Assembly: GCF_026151205.1 (NCBI RefSeq)
Contig: NC_087083.1
Coordinates: 8,803,460 to 8,867,459 of the forward strand
Length of the DNA: 64,000 bases
From: Bolinopsis microptera
Lineage: Eukaryota > Ctenophora > Tentaculata > Lobata > Bolinopsidae
Direction: 5' to 3'
Shown one piece after another: positions 36,863-48,200 of the stretch. Position 1 is the stretch's first letter. Each line of letters opens with the position of its first letter. The translations under genes and the position numbers were made by a program. Under the pieces are notes generated by a model. It ran no database searches and was not told where the DNA came from. It worked only from the letters and a program-made list of their open reading frames with translations.

Positions 36863-37037
36863 CTGTGTCTCCTGTTGTAGGGGTTGTAAGCAGGCTCTGT
36901 GTACTGGTTATTATAAGGTTCAGGGTAAGATGCTGGTCCACCGTCACCCTCCGTCCTCTCTGGGATTACAAACAGAGTCACATTCCGAGCATTCTTAGCA
37001 TTCATTGTCACCATAACAACAACAACAAACAAGAACT
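36863..37037 (-). CDS. Coiled-coil gene exon, 5' boundary uncertain
   Basis: Donor CAC-AG|GTTTGT (phase 2) is clear. Core reads NARNVTLFVIPERTEGDGGP then a Tyr/Pro/Asn-rich stretch to YNPYNRRHR. For phase 1 entry the acceptor would be GATAAG|AG, adding a hydrophobic FLFVVVVMVTM segment encoded by a GTT run; the acceptor CTAAG|AATGCT nearer the core would need phase 0. The upstream side is therefore tentative. VTLFVIPE looks like a beta strand, but I cannot name a domain. Confidence 0.65.
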
Positions 37038-37379
37038 CTTATCATTATGACATGACAAGAGTTTATCGGGGATACGACAACAGAAGGTAACGACTACACA
37101 CACTAAAGTATATATATGGTTATGGATATGGACACAACAAGGGAGCCAAGGACAGGACTTGTTAAGATATACCGTGGTCACGTCTGGTAGGTCTGATGTA
37201 AGAGATACAACAGGAGTTAAACATTATTATACAGTGTTATGACAGGTACTGCAGATATCTAACCGCTAACACACTTTTAACACAAACTGTAAATTTTGTA
37301 GGCAAGAGTGAGAGGACGCATCACGATATGCGCGACACGTGCAGTCACTACAGTGCCACAAGTGTCGTCAGGATAACAA

Positions 37380-37612
37380 GCTCATTGGTTACCATGACGA
37401 CTGCATTGGTTACCATGACAACTCGCTGGTTACCATGACAACTACACCGGTTACCATGATAAGTACACTGGTTAACATGACAACTACACTGGTTACCATG
37501 ACAACTACACCGGTTACCATGATAAGTACACTGGTTACCATGACAACTACACTGGTTACCATGATAACTACACTGGTTACCATGACAAATACACTGGTTA
37601 CCATGACAACTA
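37380..37612. repeat. 21-bp repeat GGTTACCATGACAACTACAC, about 11 copies
   Basis: Same family as 35490-35640, with GATAAGTACACT variants producing a longer period. It abuts the donor of the exon at 37618, so the repeat starts within the first bases of the intron. Frames across it (Val-Thr-Met or Cys-His-Gly-Asn repeats) are artefacts. Confidence 0.93.
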
Positions 37613-37617
37613 CATAC

Positions 37618-37732
37618 CATGTCCAGGTACTGGATAGTGCCCGTATCCAGGTTGTCCGTTGTACTCCAGTCTGGAGCAACTACCCCACTTTCTGACGTCA
37701 CCGTTCTGCCCCTCCCCTGATCTTCCTACTGA
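37618..37732 (-). CDS. Exon shared by the alternative upstream blocks (coiled-coil gene)
   Basis: Acceptor TTTCTTTATTTCAG (strong), donor CAT-G|GTATGT, phase 0 in and 1 out; other entry phases meet a stop. Reads SVGRSGEGQNGDVRKWGSCS then RLEYNGQPGYGHYPVPGHG. Gly/Tyr/Pro-rich and probably disordered. Three upstream coding blocks all exit in phase 0, which is why I place this exon as the common junction. Confidence 0.78.
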
Positions 37733-38499
37733 CTGAAATAAAGAAAATTTAACCCCAAATTTTTCTAGATATCGGTCCTGTATACTTGTACATCAACTTA
37801 GACGTTGAATAATATCATACCACCAAAATGCCACCTACTGTATTTGAGGTATGAAATGATTTGCAGAAAACATAGTGGGTATGAACTACTGATATGAACT
37901 GACATTGTACTGTAAGTCAGACTGACAGGCCTTTAACACACGTTGTTGCACATGATTTCATCTATTTTCACCTAGTTAACTAGAATACTTGATAAATACG
38001 TTAATAACACCAGATAGATGACTTAACTGGAGTTGACAGAAATTTTAAAACTACCGCTGCGCTGGGTTAAAAATCGCGTTTTGAATCGCAAAATTCGTAC
38101 AAATGTTAGCTAAATCCACGGTATGAGCATTAATTTTATGGGACATATTATATTTTATCAAAATTGAAGCCTAATGGAATTCAGTGCGCGGAATCATTAT
38201 AACACGAAGCCAAGTTTTGACAAACAGGCGTGGTCGCAACTCATACAGCCGAGTCATTGACATTACATTATCTTTAAATGTGGACTTCTTATTAGCATCA
38301 CCCTACTAAGTGTCGATGAATGTATAACTTGGCAAATAACTGCGAATACCTAATGGATAACAAGGAAATATTCGAGGAATGGGTTGCGGAATCAATAGGC
38401 GTTAAGGTGTGAGGAATGCGGTTCAACCAGAACCTGAATTTCCGGCAAAGTGACAAATATGTGGACTAGAAAAAGAGCGAAACTTTGTTAAAACCATAC
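37733..38499. other. Intron, no exon seen
   Basis: Nothing recognised beyond the splice sites at its ends (GTATGG donor side at 38499, acceptor at 37733). Confidence 0.5.
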
Positions 38500-39699
38500 T
38501 TGTGGAGAAGGGAAGGCCAAGGTGGTCTGGTTTATAGGAGTATACAACACAGTGTCATCAATACAAGATGTGACGTTGTTATCGTCTCTAGTGTAGTCTG
38601 CTCCGTTTCCTATGACGTCATCACGCTTGTTTATGACGTCATCAAAGGAGGGATGGTTGTAGTGGATGATGGGGGAGGGTAGATTAGGCTTTACGGCGGA
38701 TTGTAGAGTTATTTGAGGAGGTCTGGTGGGAGACTTGGTCAACGAGGGAGTTACTTTTGGAGGGAGAACAGAGGGTCGACCCAGAGATTTGGGGACGTTA
38801 TATGTTGCAGTGGTCGGGGCCTTAATGGGTGAAATTGTCTTGTTTTTGATATGTGTTCTGAGTTTTTCATCCAACTTGGCGTTCTTGCGAGATAACGGAT
38901 CAGGCCGGCCTAGAGAACGGCTTTTGGAGGTCAGATTTTTACTGATGAATTTAGAGAAGGAAGTATTGTATTTCTTGTTTATTTTCTCGTTGTCCCGCTT
39001 CAGATCAGCAACCGTAGAGTCACGTGACTTCGCATGCTCACGAGTATATGAGTTGCTGCGTGACTTGTCACGTGACGGCGGAATCTCACGCGTTACATCG
39101 TTATCATCACGCGTCTTAGAGAGCATAGAATCATCAGCCGTAGGATGAGATACTAGCACGCTGTTAGCCCTCTTGAACCGCAATGATCCACCAAACTGTC
39201 GCTTTCTTTTGATCACATTCATCCCGTTTTCTTGGTCACCCTCAAAAACTCTCGCTTCAGGAGTCACTGCTTTCAGTTTCACTATCTCGGGTTTTAAATT
39301 ACCCTTGGGAGTCACAGCTTTCAATTTCACTAACTCAGGTTTTAGGTTACACTTGGGAGACTTATCAGATGTGTTACTGCAGTTACCAAGCTTGTCACGT
39401 GGGTTACTAAGCTGGTCACGTGGGTTGCTAAGTTGGTTACTAGGGTGACTGAGCTGATTACTAGGGTGATTACCAGGGTTACTAAGCAGGTTCTTGTAAT
39501 GGGGACTGAGTTTAACAGGTCTGATACTATCGTTATCATAAGCAGCTATATAAGCAGCTTGAGTACCACGAACAAGATCATCTGGAGACACAGGAATTGG
39601 AGTGATAGGGGTCATGTGTGACCTTAATGTATAAGTCGGCCTCCAAGTGGGCCGCACCGGTCGTGGTCCTAGAGGATTGGGAATGCGGCGAGGAAACAT
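38500..39699 (-). CDS. Ser/Arg/Pro-rich 5' exon, alternative start
   Basis: ATG at 39699, exactly 400 codons, donor CCA-CAA|GTATGG (phase 0). Without splicing the frame stops at 38488. Starts MFPRRIPNPLGPRPVRPTWR. Contains tandem NPSNQL/SNPRDQL heptads, two direct copies of LKPE(L/I)VKLKAVTP, a basic region (KRKRQFGGSLRFKRANS), KSRD twice and a Pro/Ser-rich tail. No in-phase acceptor was found at its 5' side, so it is best read as a first coding exon with its own promoter upstream. No folded domain recognised. Confidence 0.78.
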
Positions 39700-40472
39700 C
39701 GGACATGCAACGTGAAAACAATTCAGAAAGATAACCAGTACCCGATATACAGGGTTTAATACAGCGTGTTAATCAAAGCAATTGTGTGGATCACGTGACA
39801 GGCAACGCGCAGAGCTGACATGAGAGTATTGTAAAAAGCACGTGGGCGTCACGTGGTGTCACGTGGTTCTGATAGATAATTTTGATTGGCCGGGGAGGTG
39901 AGGCAGTGGATTGTTAAACTTTTGAGTGTATGGATTTGGTGTAATTACCCTACGATATCTTGAATATAATGTGTACATTGAACAGAATGTTTGAGATGGT
40001 TTCAGCGGTGTGGTAATTAGTAAAATCTAGTCGGGTACAGTTTTCAGTACACATTCTCTATATTGGGTATTAAAGACTGTGTTTTAAGTCGAAGCTGAAC
40101 AATATTGAGTGTAAGATTTTGACATTGAAATTATGATTCAATCCCATAAATATAAGAAAAAAATAATTATGGCGGTAAGAATTAAGCAGCGCTAATATCT
40201 GATTTATTTTGACTAGGATAGAAGCCAAATGTGAAATAAATAAATTATTCCGATCAGTTGACTACAGTCTAGGAAGTAAGCACACGTGACAGCTTCCTGC
40301 TCGTTAGATTGGCTGCTGATTGGACATCAACCCCGCTGTCATTATGTAAAACAAGGTTGTGCACCTCCTTAATTACTGTAGTCGAGTACAATTATTCAGA
40401 TATTACGACAACTATAAAGTTGTCATTGCAACCAATGTAGTTGTCATGGTAACCAGATAAGTAAGAACTTAC
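39700..40472. other. Possible promoter region and intron
   Basis: Upstream of the ATG at 39699 and downstream of the donor at 40473. Contains E-box words (ATCACGTGACAG near 39790, then CACGTGGGCGTCACGTGGTG and TCACGTGGTT near 39839-39866), ATTGGC near 39886 and CACACGTGACAGC near 40283. Such clustering near a candidate first exon would suit a promoter, but the same words are scattered everywhere in this window. Confidence 0.4.
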
Positions 40473-41989
40473 CTCTGCTCTCTCTCTCGTCTTAACAAAC
40501 TGATCCAACCCTCCGTCTCCCGGAGGTGGACTAGCAACAGGAGTAGAGCATCTGTCTCTCTCCCTCTCTCCTCCTCCTATAGTCCTCCTCCTCACTATCC
40601 CATATCCTCCTCTCCGAGAGTTACACGAGTTAGAGGAGCCGGAGGAGGAGCTGTATCCGCTCTCAAATGAGTTCTTCTGAACGCGGTCACGTGGGTTGCT
40701 AAGCTGGTCACGTGGGTTGCTAAGCTGGTCACGTGGGTTGCTAAGCTGGTCACGTGGGTTGCTAAGCTGGTCACGTGGGTTGCTAAGCTGGTCACGTGGG
40801 TTGCTTAGCTGGTCACGGGGGTACGGGGAGTCGAGTGGTTGGGGCGAGGTGACGCGGGAACTGGAGGTTGAGGTCGGGTGTCGAGAGTCGTAGGAGCATA
40901 CGTTGAGATAAGGTTCGTTCGTACATAGTTGAGGTTCAGAAATAGAGGAGTCGACATGCCTCATTAGGTTTAAGTTCCTCGGGGCTGGTTGAGGACGTGG
41001 TCAGTGTGGGAGCCGTCCTCGAACGTTTCAAAGGGGAGAGGGTTAGGGGAGGCAGACCTGACTCGCTCGAAACCCTGCACAACAGTGTCTAAAGTATTCC
41101 GTCTGAGGGCAGAGTGTAACTGGTGAGGTTGGGGCGACACTGACCTGGGACGGGAGGTCACGTGAGCAAGAGACAGGTTTGAGGAGGTCATGGGTGAGTT
41201 AGGGACACTGGAGGGGAGAGAGTTGGTGTGAGTTAGATTAGCACGGTAGGGGTGGTCAGGTTGGTAACTGGCTGCCATGGGGTTCAGTCTGGAGGAGGAC
41301 CTGTTGGTGTTCTGGACCCCACGGTTACGAGAGAGAGGGTGAGGTGTGGAAGGGAGCGAGGTTACAGACCTCAGGTTCTCTGAGATGTTCCGGAGATTGT
41401 GAGGGTTGTTTCTACGGTCGTTGAAGTGGCCGAGCAGCGAGCGCTGGTGAAGGAAGGGAGAGTCTCGCTGGGGTACCATGGTCGAGGTAGGATTGGAGGT
41501 GCCTTCTGGGCTCAGTAGTTTGGGGGTGGTGGGCTCACTCCGTGTTCCACTCCAGAGGTTCAAACCCTCACGAGGCCGGGGAGGTGGGTCATGATCACGT
41601 GACTCAAACGTGAACACACCGCCAGTGGTCCGAGCTAGGGGTGACTGAGGGTAGCCCCGGTTATTGTAGCTTTGTGGGGGAGACATGGTACGTGACGTCA
41701 CCTCACGTGATGTTACCTCACGTGACGTCACTTCACGGAACGGAGCATTATCTCGTGATTGGTGGACAGTACGTTGGGGTCCTCTCGAGAATGGGTGCGG
41801 AGGGTGGTTACCATGGTTACCATAGAGCTGGTCACGGTCACGTGTAGCAGGACCGCTCACTTGAACATACGGATTTGTATTAGAGTTCTTCTGACCGCTA
41901 ACCTTCCTAGATCTGTTGTTACTGTTATTATTGTTTCTCCTGGAATCCAGAGACCTGGTTCTGGTGACTGGATGATGGTTGGGCTGCAT
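40473..41989 (-). CDS. Ser/Pro/Asn-rich 5' exon with one apparent frameshift
   Basis: Frame 1 runs from ATG at 41989 to a stop at 40970 (MQPNHHPVTRTRSLDSRRNN..., REVTSREVTSREVTSR repeats, ESRDHDPPPRPRE, many SP/TP and RS sites). Frame 2 opens at about 41001 and runs to a strong donor GAG|GTAAGT at 40473 (phase 0), with six SNPRDQL heptads and a Ser-rich stretch (FESGYSSSSGSSNSCNSRRG). Both halves share composition. One extra C in the CCCC near 40980 would join them, so either a base is missing, or two starts (41989 and 40964) are used. No folded domain; likely a disordered head of the coiled-coil protein. Confidence 0.72.
40690..40816. repeat. 21-bp coding repeat (SNPRDQL) with an E-box in each unit
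   Basis: Six near-identical copies of GGTCACGTGGGTTGCTAAGC plus one base; in the minus frame each unit gives SNPRDQL. A related run lies in the exon at about 39393-39445 (SNPRDQLSNPRDKL and decayed NPSNQL units). Confidence 0.95.
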
Positions 41990-42429
41990 CTTATTATCAC
42001 TTCGTTAACCTCGACACACTTTCTTTTATCCACAATTATCTCTACCCAGTGAGGTTTATCCAAAACAAGGTCTCAAGCGTGTCTCCAGCGTGTCTCTTTA
42101 GTTTCGCCAGCTTCCTTATTTTAGCCGGAGTTTCCCTGTTCAAGCACTACTTATAACCTAGAGTTGATAAAGAGTTTCAGAGATACAGCTGACAGATGAG
42201 ATCATGAAATAAAATAGTGACAGAAAGTTTGAAAATTAACACTGTACTATGATGTAAGATGAGGTAAGCCTAAGATGAGGTACATAGATGTAGGCTTATA
42301 TCTATAAGATCATTGAAAATAACAGCCTGAAACTGGCTCCGGGTACGGATAAATCTCAGATAAGAGGCCACTTCGACAACACTCTCAATAAAGTGACAAA
42401 ACTAACTGGAGTGCTACAAAGTGGTGCTC
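41990..42429. other. Region upstream of the 41989 start
   Basis: An in-frame stop lies 15-18 nt upstream of the ATG, so the frame does not continue. No clear acceptor just before the ATG. May hold a promoter and 5' UTR; nothing specific seen. Confidence 0.4.
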
Positions 42430-42562
42430 GTGCCAGTGTCACAGTGTGTATAACTGTGTGTGTCACAGTGTGTGTCACAGTGTGTGTCACAGTGTGTGTT
42501 ACAGTGTGTGTCACAGTGTGTGTCACAGTGTGTGTCACAGTGTGTGTCACAGTGTGTAACTA
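42430..42562. repeat. 12-bp minisatellite TGTCACAGTGTG
   Basis: About ten tandem units with few changes. Translated as Thr-His-Thr-Val or Cys-Asp-Thr-His repeats, not a gene. Confidence 0.93.
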
Positions 42563-44126
42563 ACTGTAACAGAGATACTGGTAGAAATAAAATACCAGCG
42601 AGGAAACAAAACTGAAAGCGGAGGAAAATAAAACCACAGTCCATGGGTGATTTTGAACACTAGTAAAACAGATTCTGAACAAGTAATGTAACTGTCACTC
42701 AGGGAAACCAGCCGAGCGCTAATAAATAAATCAGTGAATCATAAAAAAACGAAAATTTAAAATTCCCACATACTCGTCCGCACGTCTAATGATAAAACAT
42801 ATATACGTCAAGATAATAGACAAATGACAAATTACAATCCTCCGGACGAATTATTGAAGTGGGGATAGCGTGATTTAAGGCTTCTTCTCGAGGAGCAACA
42901 CACAAACTATACGTGCAATCGTTCGATGGTATCTTCTTGGAGTCATAAACGATAATTAGATGAAAAATTTAGAATACAGCAGTTGGTGATGCTACAGGGG
43001 GAGTATGTTAAACTATGTGACTTGAATTGGCATTCTTCGGGTAAAAGTGGATGGCTCAGCAAATTAGTTGATGAAAGCTCACAACGCGGCCGTGGTAAAT
43101 AATATTATATTATATATATATTATATATATATATAACTATATAATATTATCTGCCATGTGCCAACTCTTAGGACGCAAAATATACAAATTTGAGTACTAT
43201 GCTGCGTTAACAGATAACAAGAGCACGTATTCTAAAATAGAGTCATGAATCCTGACGGTCTCTGTCAAGTATAGATCGTAAATAAACGTCTTTATTATTT
43301 AAAATTTAGCAGCGATGAAAGCTCTGATGGAATATAGTAAAATATTTTTGACTACGAATTTTGACACGTGTATAATTGGTTAGATTTCATGCAGTTATGA
43401 TATAACTAGTTATGATATAAACAGAGATATTGTAAAGTTTCGAAAGCGTGAAAATTCGAAAGCGTCAATTAGATCATATCAAAATATTGTGATATATTTA
43501 ACCTTGACGACGTACAGTATTTCAGAAACAACGGAGAAGCAGATGAAATGTCATAGAGATGGAGTTGCATACTCATAGCAGAAATATAGCCGAGATTATG
43601 TAGCAGAAATATTGCAGAGATGTAACAGATACATGTAGCAGTGATTTTATATCAGAAATATAGCAGAGATGTAGTCAAACGAAGCGAGATTGTAGCGAAG
43701 ATGCAGATAGGCTGCAGCCAAGATTAAACGAGATTGTAGCGAAGATGCACCAAATGTAGCCGGCGATGTAGCAAATATGTAGCCGGCGATATTCTCAGAA
43801 ATATCTCCCACGACTCCAGCAGAAACTTGACTGATGAGACGAGATTTGTCCACAATTAGACCAATTTTGTAATGTCAGTAATCAGTGTCCGACGTAATTC
43901 AACAGTTGAACCACGGTGGTAGCTTACACCACACTTCACACTGCCAAAAGAGAGAGAGATACGGATAGATGATAATGATATCGGCAAATGTTAGCATTTA
44001 AACTTCAACTAAGAACACCCTTCGAACAGATTATGAAATAGGACATAACATAGCCTGGTGAAGTATGACAACAAGTCTTGGAGTTGGCAACAGTCAGGGG
44101 ACCTAGCATTTCTCTGCATCGTGGCC
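42563..44126. other. Non-coding, AT-rich, with degenerate repeats
   Basis: (TA)n-rich palindromic tract at 43108-43150. 43560-43800 is a degenerate repeat built on ATGTAGCAGARAT/GTAGCGAAGATGC. No gene recognised. Confidence 0.5.
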
Positions 44127-44690
44127 GTGGGGCGTTGTTAATACTTTAATAACACACAACATTGTTGAGTGTGGCGGGGCGTTGTTAATACTTTAATAAC
44201 ACACAACATTGTGAAGTGTGGTGGGGCGTTGTTAATACTTTAATAACACACAACATTGTGAAGTGTGGTGGGGCGTTGTTAATACTTTAATAACACACAA
44301 CATTGTGAAGTTTGGTGGGGCGTTGTTAATACTTTAATAACACACAACATTGTGAAGTGTGGCGGGGCGTTGTTAATACTTTAATAACACACAACATTGT
44401 GAAGTGTGGTGGGGCGTTGTTAATACTTTAATAACACACAACATTGTGAAGTGTGGTGGGGCGTTGTTAATACTTTAATAACACACAACATTGTGAAGTG
44501 TGGTGGGGCGTTGTTAATACTTTAATAACACACAACATTGTGAAGTGTGGTGGGGCGTTGTTAATACTTTAATAACACACAACATTGTGAAGTGTGGTGG
44601 GGCGTTGTTAATACTTTAATAACACACAACATTGTGAAGTGTAGTGGGGCGTTGTTAATACTTTAATAACACACAACATTGTGAAGTGTG
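44127..44690. repeat. 47-bp minisatellite, about 12 copies
   Basis: Unit GGGGCGTTGTTAATACTTTA + ATAACACACAACATTGTGAA + GTGTGGT, nearly identical copies with single-base changes. Decays into single copy at 44691. Confidence 0.97.
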
Positions 44691-45121
44691 ACAGTGGGCC
44701 TATGTCTTGGCGTATGGTGGGGTGTTGTTAAGTGAGCTGTCCAGCAGTGGAGCTTGCCAAGAACCTGTTTAACACTGGTCCCTCCCTCCCTAGACCTCCC
44801 CCTATCACAAACCCAGTCAACAAGACCTGAGTCTCAGAAACACAGTTAACAAGTCTGTTGACACAGTTAACACAGTTAACACAGTTAACAAGTCTGTTGA
44901 CTGGGGAAGAGACTGGTATTGAAGAGACTGAGCTGGAATTGAGTGATATAATCAGGTGATGATAAACAGATAAATGATGTTATCGAGCAGGCAGGTTATA
45001 GCTGTAATATAGCTGAGCTATATAACTGCTATATTATAGCTGTAATACCTGAATGTTGTAGCTGTTAAAGCAGTATTATGGCTGTATGTGATGATAAACC
45101 TAGTGTGTGTCGAGCAATGCA
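44691..45121. other. Non-coding spacer
   Basis: Short repeats of CACAGTTAACA around 44840-44895 and TATAGCTGTAATA around 44998-45055. No gene. Confidence 0.45.
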
Positions 45122-45279
45122 TTTAACATAAGGTCCCGTTCCAGGGGATAGTGTGACAGTTCTCTCAACCCCTACAACATTTGTTTCATCTTGTACTAAC
45201 AAGTCTGACTAGTACACCTCGTACAACTTATATTACATCATAGAACATTGTAGTCCCAACTCGTGTTAGGTGTGTTCTC
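45122..45279 (+). repeat. Dispersed repeat, copy 1 of an inverted pair
   Basis: From GGTCCCGTTCCAGGGGATAG to CAACTCGTGTTAGGTGTGTT it matches the reverse complement of 51774-51955 with few differences. No frame. Probably a mobile-element fragment; ends not defined. Confidence 0.85.
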
Positions 45280-48200
45280 AATTTTAGGAGCTGAGGATAT
45301 GGAAATTCCGAATTCTGCATTCTTATGAGTTAAGATCACAGGGTTTAAGTTCGGGTTCTCTTTGAATTATAACAGCTCAGATTCTGAACTTAGGGAATCT
45401 TCAAAAAGAAACTAACATTTAAAAGTTTTCGAACCCATTTGGGAACACCTCATGTTCTAACTTTCTAAAGAATATTATATCATCAAAACTACTTTCAACC
45501 TGTTTTAAACATGTTACACTTATAAATAGTTAAAACTTTACATATTCACAAGAAACTTAGAAAACTAACGATCTATTGATTAACTATTTTGTGATGACAA
45601 TTGCTGGTTAAAAGCTTCAAGGAGAAAATATCCGTCTACAAGAGCGTCAAAATCAGGAATAAATTTATTTGATTAAAAGTTGAAATATCCGTCCAGAAGA
45701 GCACCAAATCAGGAGTAATCAGGAGTAATTCACTACTGGAAGGAATAAATCCCTACTTGAATTTAAATCAGAGGGATCGCTAACAAATAATAATTGACAA
45801 TTAAGAATCCAGCACGACTGAGGAGCTAGACAAAGACAGCTTCTGTAGTTACATTGCAATAGAAAATAACTAAAACTAACTAGTAAACCCCAAGCAAACA
45901 ACTCAGTACAAAGAGCGATGAGGTTGACCACGTGACTTTGACAAACCACGTGGCAAACCACGTGACTTGCACATATCACGTGACATGTAAAGTCTAGTGG
46001 AAGTGAGGTGTAAATAGAGCGGGAGAGGAGGTTAACATGGTTTAAACGACACTAATCTAACTTGTTATCTTATGCTGAGAACAAAGGAGTTGCAAACACG
46101 CACATAAAACTAGTCACGTGACTAGAAAGCTAGGGCTCGACAAACAGTTGCGACAGTTTTAACCAGGTACAGGTGTTAACTGTTAACCTTCTTGCAGGTA
46201 GAAATCGCTGAATAATTATTTGGATATTTTATTTCGAACACTGCAAATTTTAATTCCTGGCACAGAATTTTTCTCTGTAATTACGATGTAAAGATTACAG
46301 CGAGGCTGTTTTATTATAAAAATGCTTTTAGATAAAAGCGATTGTATGCGAAAACACTCGAAGCCTACTATATCTTCAAGACAGATACCAAACAGAAAAC
46401 AAAAGCAAAAAGAGGCAATTAACAAAAGCACCGTTTATTTCAAAGTCACACCATTATACAATTCTTCAGACCAAATAATCTAAAGAATTAAACAAAACGC
46501 CATATTCAGATAATTATTACAACCACTCCTAATTAAAATTACAGTTCATCCCACACAACGCGTCAAGTACACCAAAATAGACTTCAGATTAACGCCACTA
46601 CGGACCAACGTTAACTCTTAGCCAATCAAAACGAAGAACCACCCGACTCACCAATAAGGATTCAGATGGAGGGTACGGCGCCTGGATATCAACCAATTGG
46701 AGGCCGTGTAGCTATCACGTGACAGGGATATCAACCAATCGCAAGGTGTGCTGCAGTCGGGTGACTGGGAGGAATAATTAACGTTGAATTACGACGGAAC
46801 ATGTAATTTTATTTGGAACTGCAGAAGTGGGCTCAAGTGCTCGATCAAGAAATGTTTTACGAATCATAACGTGTCAAATTTAGTTTTACAACAAATAATA
46901 TTACCCTGTCAAAAGGACAGAAGAGAGACTGCTACTTAATATACTGTTCTGTGAGTGGTCGGTTATACAAACATATGATTGGTCGGGAATTCTAATACAG
47001 CTCTATGATTGGCCGAAAGATTTCGAGCTGCCGAATCTCAATCAGGTCTGGTAAAAGTAAAACACGAACCAAAAATCGGAGCTAAGGAAAATAATACCGG
47101 GCGCCCACCTCAGACAAGATATTTATTTGAGACGCTATCACCAGACCATACTAAACTATAAGTACGATACGTCTAGCAAAGAGTAATACAGCAGACGACA
47201 TGAGACGAACCGCTAGTTGAAGCCCACTTAACTCAAAGCTATAGGAGAAACGGGGTCCTACTCACGGGTCCAACTCAAAGAAATAGGAAACAAGGCGAGC
47301 AAACTGCTGAACTAAAACCTTAGTTGTCATAACAACTAAAACCCAGGTAGTTGTCATAGAAACTAAAACCCAGGAGGGGTGTTGCGAGGGGGAAGTGAGC
47401 TGACTCTAACTAAAAATACAACGTCAATTGGAGGTAATTAGCACGGCACATAGACGGAATTATCCCGGCACAGGTCAAGTAACAGAGTTTAAACTAGGAA
47501 CTGAGTCGCTGCCTCGAGGACTAGGAGCCGAGCAGGCCGAGCAGGGCGTGTTCTGTACTGTTTCACGGAGATAGGATCAGTTTCTTAATATAGGGGTTGT
47601 AATAAAGCGGGGGATGTTGGTGAGGGGAGGGAGGCGGGAGATTTGCCAAGCGGAGAGACGTAACAAGGAGAATTAGCTTAAAAAAGCAGGGCTGTCCAGC
47701 AGAGGAAAGCAGGACAGTGAGCGTGGTATTTTAGGTGAAAGGCATTGTACGGGTAAACATATCTGTCAACACGGCGCCACGTGACACCTCACCTGGCTTC
47801 TGATTGGTCCAAAAGTGAAATGCAGCGTTGTGATTGGCTGAGGAAGATTCTGAGGAGCAGGAATCTGGTGCCAGCAGCGTGTTAGTGAGTTTAAAGTTGT
47901 GGCACTGGAGCCGGCAGTAACTAAGTGAGGGAGTAACAGAGTCTAAACACGCACAGATAGATACTATCTCACGGGTGAGATCAGAACACGCACGTACAGT
48001 AACAGCTGATAGTATCTCACAGAACTGTGAAATGTGCTGCTTGCAGTTATACCTGTTTCTCAAATGAAACCTTGGGATGGAGTGTAATTATAGGATGTTA
48101 TCTCACAGGGTGTCTAAAAGGTATATGTTATATTATATATAATAATATATACAATATATATGTTATATTGATATAATAATATATACAATATATATGTCAT

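Noticed and set aside
43825-43855. Hammerhead-ribozyme-like CTGATGAGACGAGA
   Set aside because: The second conserved core strand (GAAA) and closing stems are missing.
47731-48063. 110-codon minus-strand frame
   Set aside because: It overlaps a dispersed E-box/CCAAT block and lacks splice sites that fit the neighbours.
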